Origin: JBFMAE01 sp040756085
Lineage (GTDB): Bacteria > Desulfobacterota > BSN033 > UBA1163
Assembly: GCA_040756085.1 (NCBI GenBank)
Contig: JBFMAE010000107.1
Span: forward strand, 1-14,596
Reading direction: 5' to 3'
Length of the DNA: 14,596 nucleotides
In this document: piece after piece, positions 6,650 to 14,170 of the stretch
Numbering within the stretch: the first letter of the stretch is position 1
Layout: every line of letters begins with the position of its first letter
Program-made: the position numbers and the translations under genes
The notes under the pieces: generated by a model
What the model was told of the DNA's origin: nothing
The model's database searches: none
The model's input: the letters and a program-made list of their open reading frames with translations, nothing else

Positions 6650-6949
6650 TTAAATTATCTTTGTATCCTTCGCTGTATTTCGGGCTGGGTCAATCCATTT
6701 CACATCGTTATGTTCTGTAATGGCAAGTATCGTCAAATTCTTATTTTTCGCTGCATGGATATAACCGTGGGCAATCTGATTTTGCCCCTGACTGGTAGAC
6801 GGATCCACATCCTCACGATGGAAGAATTGTTTATCCTCTGGATTGTGAATATGTAAATCAGCAAGATGGAAATTAGCCCCATTAGGCTTAGCAAGAATAT
6901 CTGCCAAGGAGCGTTCTATTTGCTCATCGTTTATTTGTCTTTTTGCCAT
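6650..6949 (-). pseudogene. N-terminal stub of a PHP-domain phosphoesterase
   Basis: The gene starts at ATG 6949 with GAGGAA about six bases upstream and stops after only 99 residues. It has the first two PHP metal-binding motifs: HxH (H33, H35 in ADLHIHNP) and the (D/E)HND motif (E79-D82 in ILAITEHND). A PHP domain needs two further motifs spread over ~200 residues, and proteins beginning in this style are usually long fusions with an SMC/AAA-type ATPase. The sequence ends at DPARNTAKDTKII, where relatives would be expected to continue into a strand and the next metal ligands. After the stop only 25 bases precede the AlbA_2 gene, so the remainder is deleted rather than frameshifted. It is 78 bases downstream of the R-M-S gene. 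The stub is unlikely to be catalytic. Confidence 0.78.
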
Positions 6950-7027
6950 CGTTTTTCCTCATTAAAATAAATTCATGAAGCCAATCCCGTGAGAATACCC
7001 CTTGGTCCCCGAACAACTGGAGTTCCT

Positions 7028-9622
7028 TCAAATCGCCTCAAGAAGCTCTTTGTCTTCCTCTCTTGCTTCGGTTATACCTTCGACATCCAGTGAGATTTGC
7101 TTGGCTTTATTCCTGAGGCCCACCCGCGCTAGTACGGTCTCTTGCGTTTCCCTTGTAATAGTCTCTCGTAGGCTTCGGTCTTTTGGAATAGGTAATATCA
7201 CTTCGAAGATCCGCTTGCCTAACGTATCGATAACGTCCCGGGTGAATTGTTTGGCGCGCATCTGCTGCTTGACAATTGGACAGTTTAATAGGGCTAATAG
7301 AAGATAGGGATCAAGCTGGTCTTTCTTCTTAACCCTAATTTTGTAAAGCCCACCGCAGTATAGAATGCGGGTATCATGTTCGGTCAAGATGCAGGATGTT
7401 CCGACTAGGTATGTACCGTCACGTACGACAAAGAGATCCTCAGCACGAACGTCTAACTTGTCTTTGAATTGATCATAGAGGTCTTCACTGACGCTCTGTT
7501 TTGGGTCAACCTTGAGTTCCCAATTCGAGATGTCGGAGGTTCGGATAAACGGGACTGGACCTGTGCCGTACGCCATTTTGCCCACCTCAATACCGGTATC
7601 AAAGGTGAGCACCCCTCTTTCAACAAGGTCATCAATCTGTACAAGATCGTGAGTCGAGGAAAGGCGCTGTAACTGCTCAGCAATTTCGGGGTCATAATAT
7701 TTGGGAATCAAAATGTTGTTCCGAACTTGACTGTTCGGTAGCATGTAACCAAGTCTGCCCGGTTTTGTTCTCTCCCGGACATCTCTAAGTTTGCTATATC
7801 GGTCTGCAACTGTTGGAACATCATCAAGAAGGGTTCCATTTCCAAAGGAATCTTTCCGAATTGTGGGGTTGCCACGGGAATCGTGCCCACACCACTTGGC
7901 ATCGGCCATGAAGATGTCGTAACCCTCCCCCTCCTTAGGCATCGTCTTTTCAATAAAAACCACGCAAACCTTCGCATGAGTGCCGCCTTTGCCGCTAGTT
8001 TTAAAAAGCGCCTCCGGCATCGAGACAATGCCAAGAATTTTGGTCCGATCGCGTAGAAATGTCACGACATATTCGTACGTGGGCATACCAAAAACAGCTT
8101 CGGGTAACACAATCCCGAGACGTCCGCCAGACTTAAGGAATTGCAAACACCGTTCTAAGAAGAGGATTTGAGGCAGCTGGTCTTCGTGCAGCATGTTTAT
8201 CTTTTCAACCTGGCCGGTCTTCTTGTCCTTTTTCCACTTATATCCAAGTTCGTACTGGGACAGCACCCGCTCTCCCTTGATCGGGATTTTCGTTCCAAAC
8301 GGGGGATTGGTCAGAACTACATTGAAAGAACCGGTCTCTATATTGTCTCTTGTTGCATGATGCCAATCCACAGGAGGGAGCAAACTGTTCTCGCAGAAGA
8401 CCCCACCACGCCCGTCACCAATGATCGCCATGTAGGCTTTGGTAACCTTCGCCAGAAAAGAGTCTTTATCAATGCCTCGAAAACACTAACACTTACCGGC
8501 AATATCGCGTTTTTTTCGATCGAGTTGCACGGCGCTCCAGCCCTTCGCTTTAGCCTGTGCTTCCAGTTTCTTCCAGACGTGTTCAAGGGCCATAATCAGG
8601 AACCCTCCGGAACCGCACGCTGGGTCAAGGATCATTTCTCCCGGCTCTGGATCAAGGATATCAATCATCATCCGAACGACGTTTCTGGGAGTAAAAAATT
8701 GGCCTTCGCCACCCCGAAGGGCAGGACCGATGAAGACTTCAAAAGCATCGCCAACCGCATCCCTGGGCGCTTCCGTAATGCAATAGTTCTCTAACTCGCC
8801 AACAACGTATACGAGGCTCTCGGCGTCTATTGTGATGGAGTCTGTCTTATCGAATACATCATCGAAATCCCCTTTTACTTTGTCATCAAAGAGGCCTAAT
8901 ATCCGCTTCCTGACTTCACGTGGTGGCTCTTCAATCCCAGAACGGAAGGTGACAACATCATCGGCTCCACTATTGATCTCGTCATAAATCTTACAGAAGA
9001 GGAGGTTGATAATCTGTTGGGCCAAGGCCTCGTCGCGTGTAATACCCGTGACATTCCCAGCGAGGTGGTTACGGAGATCCCGGAAAACGGCCTTTAGGTC
9101 TGAAGGAACTTTAAGGTCTTTCCTCTTGAATAGGCCAATATCTTCAATTCGCTGGCCGTAGCGTGGTATGCTGGGAAGATCTTGGTAGGTGCGCCTCCCA
9201 TCTTTGTGGTAAACCTTCCTTAAGTATGCATGCTCGATGCCGTTGAACCAGACCCCGATCTCTGCTGCTGACATATCCAAGTAGAGTTTGAGCTGTACAA
9301 GGCCATCCTTCCGATTTTTCTTTTTACACTCAACGACCATGAATAGATCGTCTTCGATCTTGCGGCTGTTTTTAAAAACAGCAATATCCACTGGATAAGA
9401 TTTTTCCTCGTCTGATGGGCGCTTGCGGACGCGAAATTGGGGACGAGTCTGAATATGTGATTTTGGGTAGTCATAATCTTCGATGAGGCGTCGTGAGAAA
9501 ATCTGTACAGCGTCGATCTCTTCCGGACTAGCCTTCACCCAATGACCGGAAACAAAATCTTGAATCTCCCCTTCTCGTTTTTCGGTCTCATCTGCTTTTA
9601 CAAATTTCTTGTTGGTGGTCAC
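7028..9622 (-). pseudogene. R-M-S fusion restriction-modification enzyme split by an in-frame TAG
   Basis: This is one 864-codon reading frame interrupted only by a TAG at 8486-8488 (codon 379); the frame is the same on both sides. The start is GTG 9622 (GAAGGA upstream); a TTG at 9637 is possible but has no ribosome site. Domains in order: a PD-(D/E)xK nuclease-like N-terminus (D79, then E98-x-K100 in VVECKKKN); a helical region; an N6-adenine methylase with GQFFTPRNVV and motif I DPACGSGGFL (~331-341), and after the TAG the catalytic NPPF (439-442); then a type I S-like target-recognition region (~640-830, with PFIRTSDISNWEL). This resembles Type IIG or Type I-related single-chain enzymes. 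The TAG separates the AdoMet-binding motif from the catalytic motif, so normal products would be inactive. It lies 20 bases after radC. Confidence 0.85.
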
Positions 9623-9642
9623 AGAGCGTTCCTTCAATCAAA

Positions 9643-10371
9643 CTACTTATTGTATTGTTCGATTAACCCGTTGTCAGCGAAGCTGAACTTCTCATTATCT
9701 CCAATGATGATATGGTCGTGAACTTTTATGCCCATGGTTCGGCATGCAAAAACAAGATCCCGCGTAATCTTTTTGTCATCCTCGCTGGGCTGCGCAGCCC
9801 CTGACGGATGATTGTGAACGAATACGAGCGCAGCGGCGGAATGTCGAAGGGCAAGCTTCACTACCTCTCTCGGATAAACTTGAGCGGTCGTTAATGTTCC
9901 CTTGACGACTTCTTCAATCTTCAAGATATGGTTTTGCCCGTTCAGAAGGAGAACTTTGAAGACCTCCTGGTCCAGGTCTCGCATTTCCTGATAGAGAAGC
10001 TTAAGAATATCCCCCGAAGACTCGACGTAGGGACGATTCTGGAATCCTTCGGCAAGGTAGCGTTTACTTAATTCGACCACCGCTTTAAATTGAGCAACCT
10101 TGGCCGTACCTACACCAAACACGCTCTCCAATTCCTCTAAGGGTGCTGCATACAATTCTCTTAAGGAGCCAAATCGAGAAAGAAGCTCCTGGGCCAAGCC
10201 AATGGCAGTCTTACCCTTTACACCTACTCGAAGAAAGATAGCAAGAAGTTCAGCGTTCGAAAGGAATTCTGGCCCCTTAAAAAGTAACTTCTCCCGTGGG
10301 CGTTCTTCGACCGGCCAGTTCGCTATAGCTTGCGGATATTTTTTCCTCCTTACACTTCCAGTTGGGCTCAT
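9643..10371 (-). CDS. radC: RadC-family JAB/MPN domain protein
   Basis: A 242-residue protein when started at ATG 10371, whose ATG overlaps the TGA of the upstream HTH gene as ATGA, a typical coupled start. The frame continues up to another ATG at 10410, which is less likely. The N-terminal part is the RadC UPF0758 helical domain (NWPVEERPREKLL, then LSNAELLAIFLRVG) with a helix-hairpin-helix (ESVFGVGTAKVAQFKAVVEL). The C-terminal JAMM-type metal site is complete: H186-N-H188-P, S196 and D199, then DHIIIG. The family has a metalloprotease-like fold. Despite its name, its role in DNA repair has been questioned, and it is common in mobile and defence regions. Here it is the second gene of the minus-strand operon leading into the R-M-S gene, which fits an accessory copy rather than a housekeeping one. 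Confidence 0.93.
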   Translation of the reverse strand: MSPTGSVRRKKYPQAIANWPVEERPREKLLFKGPEFLSNAELLAIFLRVGVKGKTAIGLAQELLSRFGSLRELYAAPLEELESVFGVGTAKVAQFKAVVELSKRYLAEGFQNRPYVESSGDILKLLYQEMRDLDQEVFKVLLLNGQNHILKIEEVVKGTLTTAQVYPREVVKLALRHSAAALVFVHNHPSGAAQPSEDDKKITRDLVFACRTMGIKVHDHIIIGDNEKFSFADNGLIEQYNK

Positions 10372-10556
10372 CTTTTTGCTTGTTTCTGTGGCCGTTGGGA
10401 CTTTGCCCATTCTTCAATCTCTTCCTTGTTAAACCGCCATTGATTGCCGATTTTTGAAACAGGGATTTTCCCTTGCTGCGCCCACTTGTAGATAAGATCC
10501 TTGCTGATCTGAAGGTATGAAGCAACTTCCTTTACCTTCATCCACCTATTTTCCAA
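10368..10556 (-). CDS. Excisionase-family helix-turn-helix protein
   Basis: A 62-residue protein. It starts at TTG 10556, supported by GGGAGGG seven bases upstream; the ATG at 10541 has its purine run too close. It is a typical HTH_17/excisionase fold of the MerR-like winged-helix group: WMKVKEVASYLQISKDLIYK, then WAQQGKIPVSKIGNQWRFNK and a terminal EIEEWAKSQ helix. Such small proteins bind DNA, bend it for excision, or act as local repressors. No integrase gene is visible here, so a regulatory role in the radC/R-M-S operon is at least as likely. Its stop overlaps the radC start by four bases (ATGA). It is the first gene after a strong promoter. Confidence 0.9.
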   Translation of the reverse strand: MENRWMKVKEVASYLQISKDLIYKWAQQGKIPVSKIGNQWRFNKEEIEEWAKSQRPQKQAKR

Positions 10557-10602
10557 GAATAGCCCTCCCAGGACTCCAGAAATTCATAAAATCCCATATG
10601 AA

Positions 10603-10631
10603 ATCATAGAAAATCTAACATTGAATGTCAA
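10603..10631 (-). promoter_or_regulatory. Sigma-70-type promoter for the HTH-radC-R-M-S operon
   Basis: On the minus strand the sequence has a perfect -35 box TTGACA (10631-10626), a 17-base spacer, and a -10 box TATGAT (10608-10603), one mismatch from consensus. Transcription would start near 10,596, giving a leader of ~40 bases before the TTG start of the HTH gene. A short perfect palindrome ACATT-C-AATGT overlaps the -35 box and the spacer and could be an operator for the first gene's product; this is inference. Confidence 0.75.
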
Positions 10632-10879
10632 ATGTTTTATGCAAATATTTTCTGCAAAGCAAAATTCATCGCCTTTGTGCAGACAGCACTTCCGGACCAA
10701 ATTTCTGAAGCCTCTCACGAGGCTTTCCTGGCTTCGGGAGATCACGGACAGTAAAAGAGGTGTCTCTGCTCACTTATCGTGCCTTTCTAAGATTGGACAG
10801 GAGATCTGTGAGTGGCTAACTTGGTTTAGAGTTTATTGAATTTGGGCGAATAAGTCAAACAAGAAGAAAAATGAAGGAG
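10632..10879. other. Intergenic region between the accessory operon and nuoN; no gene recognised
   Basis: I see no supported gene here. A 72-codon plus-strand frame (10621-10839) lacks a ribosome site and has no family resemblance. The one structured element is a perfect 7-bp hairpin at 10708-10725 (AAGCCTC-TCAC-GAGGCTT), which reads as a GTGA (GNRA-type) tetraloop on the minus strand. It has no T-run and lies upstream of the operon promoter, so it is neither a clear terminator nor part of that transcript. The segment separates conserved nuo genes from the accessory block and is the likely place for an insertion boundary, though no integrase site or tRNA was found. Confidence 0.5.
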
Positions 10880-10907
10880 AAAAAAGCGTCAGCAGTAAAT
10901 GCTGACG
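10880..10907 (-). terminator. Intrinsic terminator of the nuo operon
   Basis: Nine bases after the nuoN stop, the minus strand forms a perfect 8-bp stem CGTCAGCA / TGCTGACG with a 5-base TTTAC loop, followed by one C and a run of six T. This is a standard Rho-independent terminator. It shows that nuoN is the last gene of its operon and that nuo transcripts are not expected to read into the accessory cluster. Confidence 0.9.
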
Positions 10908-10916
10908 TTATATCCA

Positions 10917-12368
10917 CTACATCAAACCGACGATGGAACGTTGGGCGAAGGAGAGGACATTGGCAGGAAAGATCCCCAAGTAGAGGGTCCCGATCACAGC
11001 CAGAATCAATGCGATCACGGAGGTGGGTGAAAATTGGAGGCCGGTGATCTCCCGCTCCGACTCCCTGAAATACATAACCACGGTCACCCGGAGGTAATAA
11101 TAAACCGAAACCGCACTGTTGAGGACGCCGAGGATGGCCAGCCAGTAAAATTTCTCCTTCACGGCCGCGCTGAAGACATAGAACTTGGCCATGAATCCGC
11201 CGAGGGGCGGTATGCCTGCCATGGAGAGGAGAAAGATGGTCATTGAAGCGGCAATCAGCGGGTATTTGAATCCAATGCCTGCATAATCATTGATCAGGGT
11301 ATTCTCCTCACCTTTCTTACCGAGGAGGATCACACAGGTAAAGGCGCCGATGTTCATAAAGGTATAGGCCATGAGGTAGAAGAGGATTCCCGAGATCCCC
11401 AGATCATTTCCTGCAACAAAAGCGACAAGGATATATCCCGCATGGGCAATGCTCGAATAGGCCAGCATCCTTTTGATGTTGCTCTGTGAGATCGCCACGA
11501 TATTTCCCACGGTCATGGTCGCCACAGAGATAAGCCACATGATCGAGGTCCAATCCGGTCGGAAACCCGGCAGGGCAGAGAAGAAGACCCTGACCAGAGC
11601 TGAAAAAGCTGCTGCCTTCACACCCGTAGCCATAAAGGCAGTGATCGAAGTGGGAGCGCCCTCATAGACATCGGGTGTCCACATATGGAAAGGAACGGAG
11701 GCGATCTTGAAGCCAAAGCCAATGGTGAGGAAGACGAGGCTCATCAGAAGCATCGGGCTTCTCAAGAGATTCTTAGAGGCGATATAGTCGGCCACATCCT
11801 TAAGATGGAGGGAACCCGTGGCGCCGTAGATCAGGGCAATCCCGTAGAGGAGGAATCCTGTGGCAAAAGCGCCTAAAAGAAAATATTTCAGTGCCGATTC
11901 CACCGATCTTTTATCCTCACGCATCAATCCGGCCAGGACATAAATGGAGATGGACATTGTCTCCAATCCGAGGAAGATGGTGATCAGATGGCTACCGGAA
12001 GCCATCAGCATCATCCCGAGGGTGGAGAAGAGGATCAGGGCATAATATTCTCCGAATTCGATTTCTTCCCTCTGCGTATAGCCCATCGAGATCAGGATGG
12101 TCAGGAAGGCGATGATCATGAAGACGATCTTGAAGAAGAGGGAATACCCGTCCGAAAGGAACATGCCTTCAAAACCGGATCTGACAGAACCCATCAGAGG
12201 AAGGGTGTAAAAGAAGGCGAGCACAATCCCGATCAGGCTGAGCACGCCGAGGTACCCCTTTCTTCCCTCCCTGGATGAAAAGACATCGAGAAGAAGTACC
12301 AAAAACCCGAAGGCGGTGATGATGATTTCCGGTGCAATGAGATAGAGATCAATCTCTGGTAGTTTCAT
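10917..12368 (-). CDS. nuoN: NADH-quinone oxidoreductase subunit N
   Basis: A 483-residue polytopic membrane protein, the complex I antiporter-like subunit that forms one proton channel. The start is ATG 12368 with GGAGGA about nine bases upstream; an upstream extension of the frame to 12413 lies in repeat sequence and is rejected. Most of the length is hydrophobic helices (~14). Key proton-path residues are present: E136 in FLGLETMSIS, K161 in SALKYFLLGAF, and K221 in GFGFKIASVPFHMW followed by TPDVYEGAPT, which is typical of NuoN. Length is normal for the family. It is the final gene of the L-M-N run, 114 bases after nuoM with a repeat in between, and is followed by an intrinsic terminator. 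Nothing suggests damage. Confidence 0.96.
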   Translation of the reverse strand: MKLPEIDLYLIAPEIIITAFGFLVLLLDVFSSREGRKGYLGVLSLIGIVLAFFYTLPLMGSVRSGFEGMFLSDGYSLFFKIVFMIIAFLTILISMGYTQREEIEFGEYYALILFSTLGMMLMASGSHLITIFLGLETMSISIYVLAGLMREDKRSVESALKYFLLGAFATGFLLYGIALIYGATGSLHLKDVADYIASKNLLRSPMLLMSLVFLTIGFGFKIASVPFHMWTPDVYEGAPTSITAFMATGVKAAAFSALVRVFFSALPGFRPDWTSIMWLISVATMTVGNIVAISQSNIKRMLAYSSIAHAGYILVAFVAGNDLGISGILFYLMAYTFMNIGAFTCVILLGKKGEENTLINDYAGIGFKYPLIAASMTIFLLSMAGIPPLGGFMAKFYVFSAAVKEKFYWLAILGVLNSAVSVYYYLRVTVVMYFRESEREITGLQFSPTSVIALILAVIGTLYLGIFPANVLSFAQRSIVGLM

Positions 12369-12387
12369 TAACTCGATCCTCCAATGA

Positions 12388-12484
12388 AAGGGTTCAAGGA
12401 TTCGAGGGTTCATGGGTTCGAGGGCTTAATAAGAATTAAATATTGTTTCACTGGATCACTTGAACCCTTGACCCCGTGAACCCT
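12388..12484. repeat. GGGTTC-type inverted repeat between nuoM and nuoN
   Basis: The left arm holds GGGTTC units at 12390, 12406 and 12414, and the right arm holds GAACCC units at 12462 and 12478; the first two left units and the two right units both have 16-base spacing. There is a perfect 11-bp inverted match (AAGGGTTCAAG at 12388-12398 with its complement at 12459-12469) and an alternative ~26-bp imperfect pairing of 12389-12414 with 12459-12484. In the nuo transcript this would form a large hairpin just before the nuoN ribosome site. The end of nuoM touches the right arm. It looks like a dispersed genomic repeat. Confidence 0.72.
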
Positions 12485-14033
12485 ATTTTTTTATTTCTGC
12501 CATTAACTTCGGCGCGGGAAGATCCACCTTCATCTCAACCTTCCCTTTAAAATCCTTTAAAAACTTTTCTACGCTGACATCCATCTTGCTGAAGAACAGT
12601 TTGGGATAGATCCCCATGAGAAAAATCATGATCACCATCGGAACGAGGATCGTGATCTCCCTTGCGCTGAGGTCTTTCAGTTTTTCATTTTCGGGTTTGG
12701 TGATCTTCCCGAACATCACCCGCTGAAACATCCACAGCATGTAGGCTGCGCCCAGAATGACACCCGAAGCAGCCAGCACCCCGTAAACCATATTGTACTG
12801 AAAGGCGCCCAACAGGATCAGAAACTCTCCCACAAAACCATTCGTCCCGGGAAGTCCAATGGACGAAAGGGTCACGATCATAAAGAAGATGGCAAAGACC
12901 GGCATCACTTTCGAGAGCCCGCCAAAGTCAGCAATCATTCGTGTATGGCGCCGCTCATAGATCATCCCGACGAGCAAGAAGAGGGACCCCGTGCTGATTC
13001 CGTGATTGAGCATCTGATAGATCGACCCCTGAACTCCTTGCATATTGAGAGCAAACATCCCGAGCATCACATATCCGAGGTGGCTCACACTCGAGAAGGC
13101 CACCAGGCGTTTCAGATCGGGTTGCATCATGGAGACCAGTGCCCCGTAAATAATCCCGATGATCGCCAGGCCGCAGACCAGGGGCAGGAGGTCGAATGCG
13201 GCCTTCGGGAAGAGGGGCATGGCAAACCGGATGAATCCATAGGTCCCCATCTTCAATAAGACGCCAGCCAGGATGACGCTCCCTGCGGTCGGTGCCTCGG
13301 TGTGGGCATCGGGCAACCAGGTATGGAAGGGAAACATCGGTACTTTGATCGCAAAGGCCAGGGCAAAGGCCCCGAAGAGCCAGTATTGCGTTCCGACCGG
13401 AATCCCCAGTTTATAAAGCTCCTGTACATCGAAGGAGGGTTGACCCGTTGCCTTCAGATTCATGAAATAGACGACCAAGATGGCGACGAGCATGAGCACA
13501 CTTCCTGCCATGGTGAAGAGGAAGAACTTGATCGCCGCATAAATCCGTCTCTTGGGATCGCCCCAGACGCCGATGAGAAGGTACATCGGGATGAGCATCA
13601 TCTCCCAGAAGACATAGAAGAGGATGAGATCGAGGGCGACCAGTGCACCGATCATTCCTGTCTCGAGGAAGAGGAACGAAATCATATATTCCTTCACCCT
13701 GAAGGTGATGGCCTTCCAGGAACACAGGATGCAGAGGACGGTCAAAAAGGTGGTGAGCAAAACCAGAAGCAGACTGATCCCATCGATGCCCAGTTTGTAA
13801 CTGATCCCGTAGGACTCGACCCACCACCAATTTTCCACGAATTGCATTGCTGCCGTTGTAGAATCAAAGGAAAAGAAGAGTGGCAGAGAGATGAAAAATT
13901 CGACAAGGGAGAAGATTAAGGTGACCACCCTGAGGGCCATTGCATTCTCTTTATTAATGAAGAGGAGAACAATGGCGCCCGCCACTGGAAAGAAGATCAA
14001 CAGGGATAGGATCGGAATGCCCAAGATCGTCAT
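12483..14033 (-). CDS. nuoM: NADH-quinone oxidoreductase subunit M
   Basis: A 516-residue polytopic membrane protein of complex I, one of three antiporter-like proton-pumping subunits. The start is ATG 14033, with AAGGAG seven bases upstream. The frame remains open to 14153, but that extension translates the GC-rich repeat (HRHPSPSRGEGEGGG) and is not protein. Characteristic elements are LGIDGISLLLVLL, E144 in FYVFWEMMLIPMYLL, and K230 in AFAIKVPMFPFHTWLPDAHT, followed by EAPTAGSVILAGVLLKMGTY. E144 matches the essential glutamate position of E. coli NuoM. Length is normal. nuoL lies 137 bases upstream, separated by a palindromic repeat, and nuoN follows. Stop is TAG. Confidence 0.97.
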   Translation of the reverse strand: MTILGIPILSLLIFFPVAGAIVLLFINKENAMALRVVTLIFSLVEFFISLPLFFSFDSTTAAMQFVENWWWVESYGISYKLGIDGISLLLVLLTTFLTVLCILCSWKAITFRVKEYMISFLFLETGMIGALVALDLILFYVFWEMMLIPMYLLIGVWGDPKRRIYAAIKFFLFTMAGSVLMLVAILVVYFMNLKATGQPSFDVQELYKLGIPVGTQYWLFGAFALAFAIKVPMFPFHTWLPDAHTEAPTAGSVILAGVLLKMGTYGFIRFAMPLFPKAAFDLLPLVCGLAIIGIIYGALVSMMQPDLKRLVAFSSVSHLGYVMLGMFALNMQGVQGSIYQMLNHGISTGSLFLLVGMIYERRHTRMIADFGGLSKVMPVFAIFFMIVTLSSIGLPGTNGFVGEFLILLGAFQYNMVYGVLAASGVILGAAYMLWMFQRVMFGKITKPENEKLKDLSAREITILVPMVIMIFLMGIYPKLFFSKMDVSVEKFLKDFKGKVEMKVDLPAPKLMAEIKK

Positions 14034-14081
14034 GAAAAAACTCCTTTTTATTTTAACGAATGATTCAAATGACAACGAATT

Positions 14082-14168
14082 AAGCGAATCATCACCCCCA
14101 CCCTCGCCCTCCCCCCTTGAGGGGGAGGGGTGGCGGTGGGGGGTCGCTCTCATTCGGTTTATTCGCTT
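14082..14168. repeat. GC-rich palindromic repeat between nuoL and nuoM
   Basis: The core is a perfect 9-bp hairpin, CCCTCCCCC (14107-14115) with GGGGGAGGG (14121-14129), extended by C-rich and G-rich arms to about 14095-14142. Outside it, AAGCGAAT (14082-14089) is repeated inverted at 14161-14168, two bases from the nuoL stop. The whole looks like a small non-coding mobile or dispersed element of the 'CCCTCCCC/GGGGAGGG' kind often seen between genes in environmental bacterial genomes. It has no following T-run, so it is probably not a terminator, but its hairpin could slow transcription or affect mRNA decay between nuoL and nuoM. Confidence 0.75.
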
Positions 14169-14170
14169 CG

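Noticed and set aside
8338..8586. Frameshift in the R-M-S gene suggested by separate open frames on the two sides of 8,486
   Set aside because: Codon-by-codon reading shows both halves are in the same frame; only a TAG codon separates them.
2..9622. A complete DISARM system
   Set aside because: Only a SNF2 helicase end and a methylase domain are present; no DrmA-, DrmB- or DrmC-like genes are visible between them.
10621..10839. A 72-codon plus-strand open frame in the intergenic region
   Set aside because: It has no ribosome site and no recognisable protein pattern, and it overlaps the promoter of the minus-strand operon.
12369..12413. N-terminal extension of NuoN to 12413
   Set aside because: It translates the GGGTTC repeat, while ATG 12368 has GGAGGA at good spacing.
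13302..13919. A long plus-strand frame antisense to nuoM (205 codons)
   Set aside because: Its sequence is rich in charged and His/Gln-type residues, as expected for the reverse complement of a membrane protein gene; nuoM is clearly the real gene.
14095..14142. The GC-rich palindrome as an intrinsic terminator after nuoL
   Set aside because: No T-run follows on the minus strand, and termination here would cut off nuoM and nuoN.
14034..14153. N-terminal extension of NuoM to 14153
   Set aside because: It translates the GC-rich palindrome; ATG 14033 has AAGGAG upstream and fits the normal NuoM N-terminus.
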